Source of the DNA: Alphaproteobacteria bacterium
GTDB lineage: Bacteria > Pseudomonadota > Alphaproteobacteria > Thalassobaculales > Thalassobaculaceae
Length of the DNA stretch: 8,218 nucleotides
Reading direction: 5' to 3'
Assembly: GCA_028822575.1 (NCBI GenBank)
Contig: JAPKDN010000117.1
Span: 1-8,218 of the forward strand
The first letter of the stretch is position 1. Each line of letters begins with the position of its first letter. A model generated the notes under the pieces. It did no database searches. It was not told the origin of the DNA and saw only the letters and a program-made list of their open reading frames with translations. Shown piece by piece: positions 5,761 to 8,218 of this stretch. The translations under genes were made by a program, and so were the position numbers.

Positions 5761-6938
5761 ACCGTCGCCTCCGAGCCGAGGATGAGGCTGGAGACCGGCG
5801 TTACCATCGGACCGGCGATCACCATCGACACATCGACCTTTGGCACTTGCCGGGTTGAGATCCCGCGCAGTTGGCGCACCGCCTCGATCTGCAGCTCCAG
5901 GCCATGCATGTAGCATTCCGCGAGATTACCGCCGCTTGTGTTGAGTGGGAGTTTGCCATCCGGGGCCGTCAGGTTCTCCGGCACCAGGAAGTCATTGGAG
6001 GCCTCGGGCGGGAAAAATCCATGCTCGACCAGGCTCATCAGCACCCCGCCGGTGAAATTCTCATAGCTCTGTAATACATCCACGTCGTTCGGTTTCAACT
6101 CGGCCATGTCGTAGAGGTTCGGCGCGACGCTGGCGAAACTGGAACTGGCATAGTTGGGCGCGTTGTGGCTCGGCGCGGCGCAGCGGTGGTCGGAGCCGGC
6201 GGCGACACCCAGAAGGTAGCTTGGCTTGTGTGGTAGGTCCTTGGCCCGGTCCGCCGGCACCACGATCAGGGCGGCGGCGCCGTCATTTTCCATGCAGCAA
6301 TCGAAAAGCCGCCAAGGTTCCACGATCCAGCGCGAGGCGTCATAGGTCTCCGCGTCCAGTGGTCTTCCGTGCATTACGGCGCGTGGGTTGAACTGGGCAT
6401 GGTGATACGAGGCAAGCGAGATCGCGCGGAGCGCTTCCTGCTCGACGCCATGGTCCTTCATGAAACGCATGCATTTCATGGCGTAACGCTGACCGGGTGA
6501 CATCAGTCCATAGGGTGCCTGCATGGCCATGTCACCGGAGATCGTCGGGCTGGTCGGGCCTTGGCCGAAGCGGGCGAACTGGCCCTGTGCGAGGGCACGG
6601 AATACCACCACACAATCGGCCATGCCGGTCGCCACCGCCGCTGCCGCGTTGCCCACGGCCGCGGCACCGCCGCCGCCGCCGCCGCCCCATTGCATGTTCG
6701 AGAACCTGAGCTCCTTGGTGCCGAGCGCGGCGGCGATGCGGGACGGGTCGCTACGGTCGTTACTGTAGGATGCGAATCCGTCGATATCGCGCGGATCGAT
6801 GCCGGCGTCCTTGGACGCGTTCAAAATAGCGGTCAACGCCAACTTGAACTCGGAATCGGGTGCCTGACCGTGTTTGTAGTAGAGGGTCTCGCCAATTCCG
6901 GCGATCGCGACCGTACCGCGCAGGGTGCGCTTGCCCAT
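5757..6938 (-). CDS. Thiolase-fold lipid-transfer-like protein lacking the catalytic cysteine
   Basis: A 393-residue protein of the SCP2-thiolase/lipid-transfer branch of the thiolase superfamily, which handles acyl-CoA thioesters. The N-terminal thiolase half includes AIAGIGET (11-18) and ENDGAAALIV (217-226). The C-terminal half includes LQSYENFTGG (289-298), corresponding to the Y/H-D-x-F-T segment of SCP2-type proteins, and TSGGNLAECYMHG (334-346). Where a thiolase carries its nucleophilic Cys (around residue 89) the sequence is a run of seven Gly at 85-91, so the normal Claisen or thiolytic mechanism is unlikely. Ltp2 aldolases of steroid degradation also lack this Cys and cleave beta-hydroxyacyl-CoA, which makes retro-aldol cleavage the best guess. 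ATG at 6938 has a weak GGGGG ribosome site (6944-6948). First gene of the operon, coupled to DUF35 and divergent from the dioxygenase gene. Confidence 0.93.
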   Translation of the reverse strand: MGKRTLRGTVAIAGIGETLYYKHGQAPDSEFKLALTAILNASKDAGIDPRDIDGFASYSNDRSDPSRIAAALGTKELRFSNMQWGGGGGGGAAAVGNAAAAVATGMADCVVVFRALAQGQFARFGQGPTSPTISGDMAMQAPYGLMSPGQRYAMKCMRFMKDHGVEQEALRAISLASYHHAQFNPRAVMHGRPLDAETYDASRWIVEPWRLFDCCMENDGAAALIVVPADRAKDLPHKPSYLLGVAAGSDHRCAAPSHNAPNYASSSFASVAPNLYDMAELKPNDVDVLQSYENFTGGVLMSLVEHGFFPPEASNDFLVPENLTAPDGKLPLNTSGGNLAECYMHGLELQIEAVRQLRGISTRQVPKVDVSMVIAGPMVTPVSSLILGSEATV

Positions 6939-7120
6939 GAATACCCCCAGGGAAAACTGTTCCAGGGTAAGTGTCGACCCAGTCCGGTCGAGGCGTCAAA
7001 CGGTTCCGGTCATCATCACATGGGCGAACGTCTTTGCTCTTCCCGGTCTGGACGACCCCCCCGCGTTAACCGCAAGATAGACGCCTTGGCAACTTCCTTG
7101 GCCGTTCCGGAGGACGAGAC
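6939..7120. promoter_or_regulatory. Divergent promoter gap between the operon and the dioxygenase gene
   Basis: A 182-nt non-coding stretch separates the starts of the thiolase-like operon (minus) and the TauD-like gene (plus), so both promoters must lie here or inside the neighbouring genes. No strong -35/-10 pair was recognised for either direction. It holds the inverted repeat at 6974-6991 and an imperfect dyad, GGAA-N5-TTCC, at 6951-6963 just before the operon start. No regulator gene is in the window. Confidence 0.55.
6974..6991. promoter_or_regulatory. Inverted repeat TCGACC-N6-GGTCGA, candidate operator
   Basis: Two perfect 6-nt arms are separated by 6 nt (CAGTCC), with the centre 44 nt upstream of the operon ATG. 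The size and spacing suit a dimeric transcription factor. The identification as an operator is inference from symmetry and location only. Confidence 0.35.
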
Positions 7121-7978
7121 GTGGATATCATCGTTGAACCCCTTACCGAGACCTTCGTCGCCCGCGTGAGCGGCGTGGATTTGATCAACGGGCTTGATGA
7201 CCAGCTTTTCGGGCAGATCAGAAAGGCGTTCGAGGAACACGGCATATTGGTCTTCCACGACCAGCCCATGGACGACGATCAGCAGGTTTCGTTCAGTGAA
7301 TACTTTGGTCCCTTGGAACGCACGATCAGTGCCAGCCCCACCGCCGGGACGGCTTTCGCCCGACAGTCCAATATTGATATCAATTCGGGCGAAATCATCG
7401 AAAAAACTGATCGTCGGATGGACTATCAACGTGGCAATTATCTCTGGCATGCCGACAGCACATTCAAGGAGACGCCGTCACTGTGCTCGATTTTAAGCGC
7501 CCGTGAGGTGCCGCCAGTCGGTGGGGCCACAGAGTTTGTTTCGACCCGAGCGGCTTTCGAGGCCTTGCCACCTGATCGTCAAAGTGAACTGGAAACTCTG
7601 GTAGTCGAGCATGACCTGCTGCGTTCCCGACGTGATATTGGGTTTCATTTTACCAAGGAAGAAGCCGCGAGAACGCCTCCCGTCCGTCATCCCCTAGTGC
7701 AAAAAAACCCGGAAACGGGCCGCAAATCCATGATGATTGGCGCTCATGCCTCGCATATCGTCGATTGGCCGTTGGAGAAGGGGCGGGCATTGTTGGCCGA
7801 GTTGCTGGATTTGGCTACAGGGCCCAAGGCGGTCTATCGCCATGAATGGCGCACGGACGATCTCATCATCTGGGACAATCGCGCGGCGCTACACCGGGCT
7901 ACCCGCTACGACACTCAAACGCATCGCCGTCTAATGCAGCGGACCACGATCTCGAACCCGAACGCCCCTCGCGCCTGA
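7121..7978 (+). CDS. TauD/TfdA-family Fe(II)/2-oxoglutarate dioxygenase
   Basis: A 285-residue protein of usual family length. These enzymes couple decarboxylation of 2-oxoglutarate to hydroxylation of a substrate, often releasing a leaving group, as with taurine or 2,4-D. The iron ligands are His110 and Asp112 (LWHADST) and His258 (AALHRATRYD). Thr137 (GGATEF) and Arg269 fit the 2-oxoglutarate binding residues: they lie 27 after the first His and 11 after the last His, as T126 and R266 do relative to H99 and H255 in E. coli TauD. The N-terminal PLTETFVARVSGVDL is the normal family opening. The start is GTG at 7121, with GGAGG (7109-7113) 7 nt before it. It has no signal peptide. Divergence from the thiolase-like operon suggests shared control and perhaps a shared pathway. 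The substrate cannot be assigned. Confidence 0.94.
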   Translation: MDIIVEPLTETFVARVSGVDLINGLDDQLFGQIRKAFEEHGILVFHDQPMDDDQQVSFSEYFGPLERTISASPTAGTAFARQSNIDINSGEIIEKTDRRMDYQRGNYLWHADSTFKETPSLCSILSAREVPPVGGATEFVSTRAAFEALPPDRQSELETLVVEHDLLRSRRDIGFHFTKEEAARTPPVRHPLVQKNPETGRKSMMIGAHASHIVDWPLEKGRALLAELLDLATGPKAVYRHEWRTDDLIIWDNRAALHRATRYDTQTHRRLMQRTTISNPNAPRA

Positions 7979-7990
7979 CAACCAGGCCAG

Positions 7991-8015
7991 TATGGGGGGC
8001 AGTCCCTATCCCATA
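7991..8015 (+). terminator. Hairpin just after the dioxygenase gene
   Basis: TATGGG (7991-7996) pairs with CCCATA (8010-8015), and GGG (7997-7999) pairs with CCC (8004-8006) around CAGT, with TAT bulged at 8007-8009. It begins 12 nt after the stop codon. There is no T-run after it, so it is a possible transcript-end or stability hairpin rather than a classic terminator. Confidence 0.4.
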
Positions 8016-8069
8016 TGCTGTTGAGCTCCACGTTGCGTTTGCCAACCTCGACCCAGTTTTGGAGGTCCA

Positions 8070-8109
8070 GGAATGCATTGAGCGGACCAGGGTCCGGCGT
8101 ATGCATTCC
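8070..8109. repeat. Nested inverted repeat, 40 nt
   Basis: The outer arms GGAATGCAT (8070-8078) and ATGCATTCC (8101-8109) match over 9 nt. The inner arms CGGACC (8083-8088) and GGTCCG (8091-8096) match over 6 nt. The 4-by-4 internal mismatch and short loop make a cruciform or bidirectional transcript hairpin. It may be a two-way terminator if a gene converges from the right, or one copy of a dispersed palindromic repeat. Confidence 0.45.
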
Positions 8110-8218
8110 CTTTCCATCATGGCGCCGGACTTGGCGTACCGATTCTCCGCTTATGGGATCACTGGGAGATAAAGCAGGATGTGATCAACCGCGCGATGCA
8201 ACGCCTGCTCTCCGCCGA

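Larger units (their letters stand above)
7979..8218. other. Intergenic tail without a convincing gene
   Basis: After the dioxygenase stop no frame on either strand looks like a known protein. The short frames here lack a good ribosome site and recognisable motifs. At the right edge the minus strand is open for 21 codons (8151-8216, starting GGEQALHRA in the visible part and ending at a TAA at 8151-8153). This could be the C-terminus of a gene converging from the right, but it is too short to call. Two inverted repeats in this stretch are listed separately. Confidence 0.5.

Noticed and set aside
5161..5913. Plus-strand frame of 250 codons opposite amidohydrolase, DUF35 and thiolase-like genes
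   Set aside because: It spans three convincing genes on the other strand and has no recognisable protein features.
5761..5916. 52-residue N-terminal extension of the DUF35 protein
   Set aside because: It lies wholly inside the thiolase-like gene in another frame. ATG at 5760 has GGAGG upstream and the ATGA overlap.
6561..7169. Plus-strand frame of 202 codons running into the dioxygenase start
   Set aside because: It is mostly antisense to the thiolase-like gene, overlaps the TauD-like gene in another frame, and has low-complexity Ala/Arg/Pro content.
7915..8106. Minus-strand frame of 63 codons (MHTPDPGPLNAF...) as a small gene or gene remnant
   Set aside because: It reads fairly naturally for about 40 residues but overlaps the dioxygenase 3' end, lacks a clear ribosome site, and matches no family I know.
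8181..8218. GTG at 8181 as the start of a new plus-strand gene
   Set aside because: Only 12 codons are visible. The AGGA before it is 1 nt away, too close to be a normal ribosome site, and the minus-strand reading is equally possible.

Overview
The window is G+C-rich, densely coded DNA that looks like an alphaproteobacterium of the Rhodospirillales type. This is inferred from gene content and protein style, not from a marker gene. Eight protein genes are supported. No RNA gene, insertion sequence, integrase or CRISPR array was seen.

Layout. (1) 1-1589, plus strand: the 3' part of an M16 zinc-peptidase gene (open at the left edge), then a RimJ-type GNAT acetyltransferase. These look like housekeeping genes. 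(2) 1699-2808, plus strand: a mandelate racemase/muconate lactonizing enzyme of the enolase superfamily. It has its own ribosome binding site and is followed by a hairpin that lies between convergent genes. (3) 2964-6938, minus strand, read right to left: a four-gene operon. It encodes a thiolase-fold protein without the catalytic cysteine, a small DUF35 zinc-ribbon/OB-fold protein (start and stop overlap as ATGA), an amidohydrolase-2 family TIM-barrel enzyme, and a seven-repeat Asp-box (BNR/sortilin-like) beta-propeller. (4) 7121-7978, plus strand: a TauD/TfdA Fe(II)/2-oxoglutarate dioxygenase, divergent from the operon across a 182-nt regulatory gap. (5) 7979-8218: no convincing gene, but two inverted repeats and possibly the edge of another gene.

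How the genes may work together. A cysteine-less thiolase-like protein coupled to DUF35 recalls the Ltp2/ChsH2-DUF35 aldolases, which cleave C-C bonds of acyl-CoA thioesters in steroid side-chain degradation. With an amidohydrolase, a TauD-type oxygenase and an acid-sugar/hydroxyacid-type enolase-superfamily enzyme nearby, the block reads as a catabolic or detoxification module for an organic acid or CoA-thioester substrate. The substrate cannot be read from sequence. The propeller has no signal peptide, so a cytoplasmic accessory, scaffold or lactonase-like role is possible but unproven.

The most notable points are the seven-glycine run where a thiolase would carry its nucleophile, the His in place of the second KxK lysine in the mandelate racemase homologue, the hairpin just before the propeller ribosome binding site, and the inverted repeat in the divergent promoter gap.
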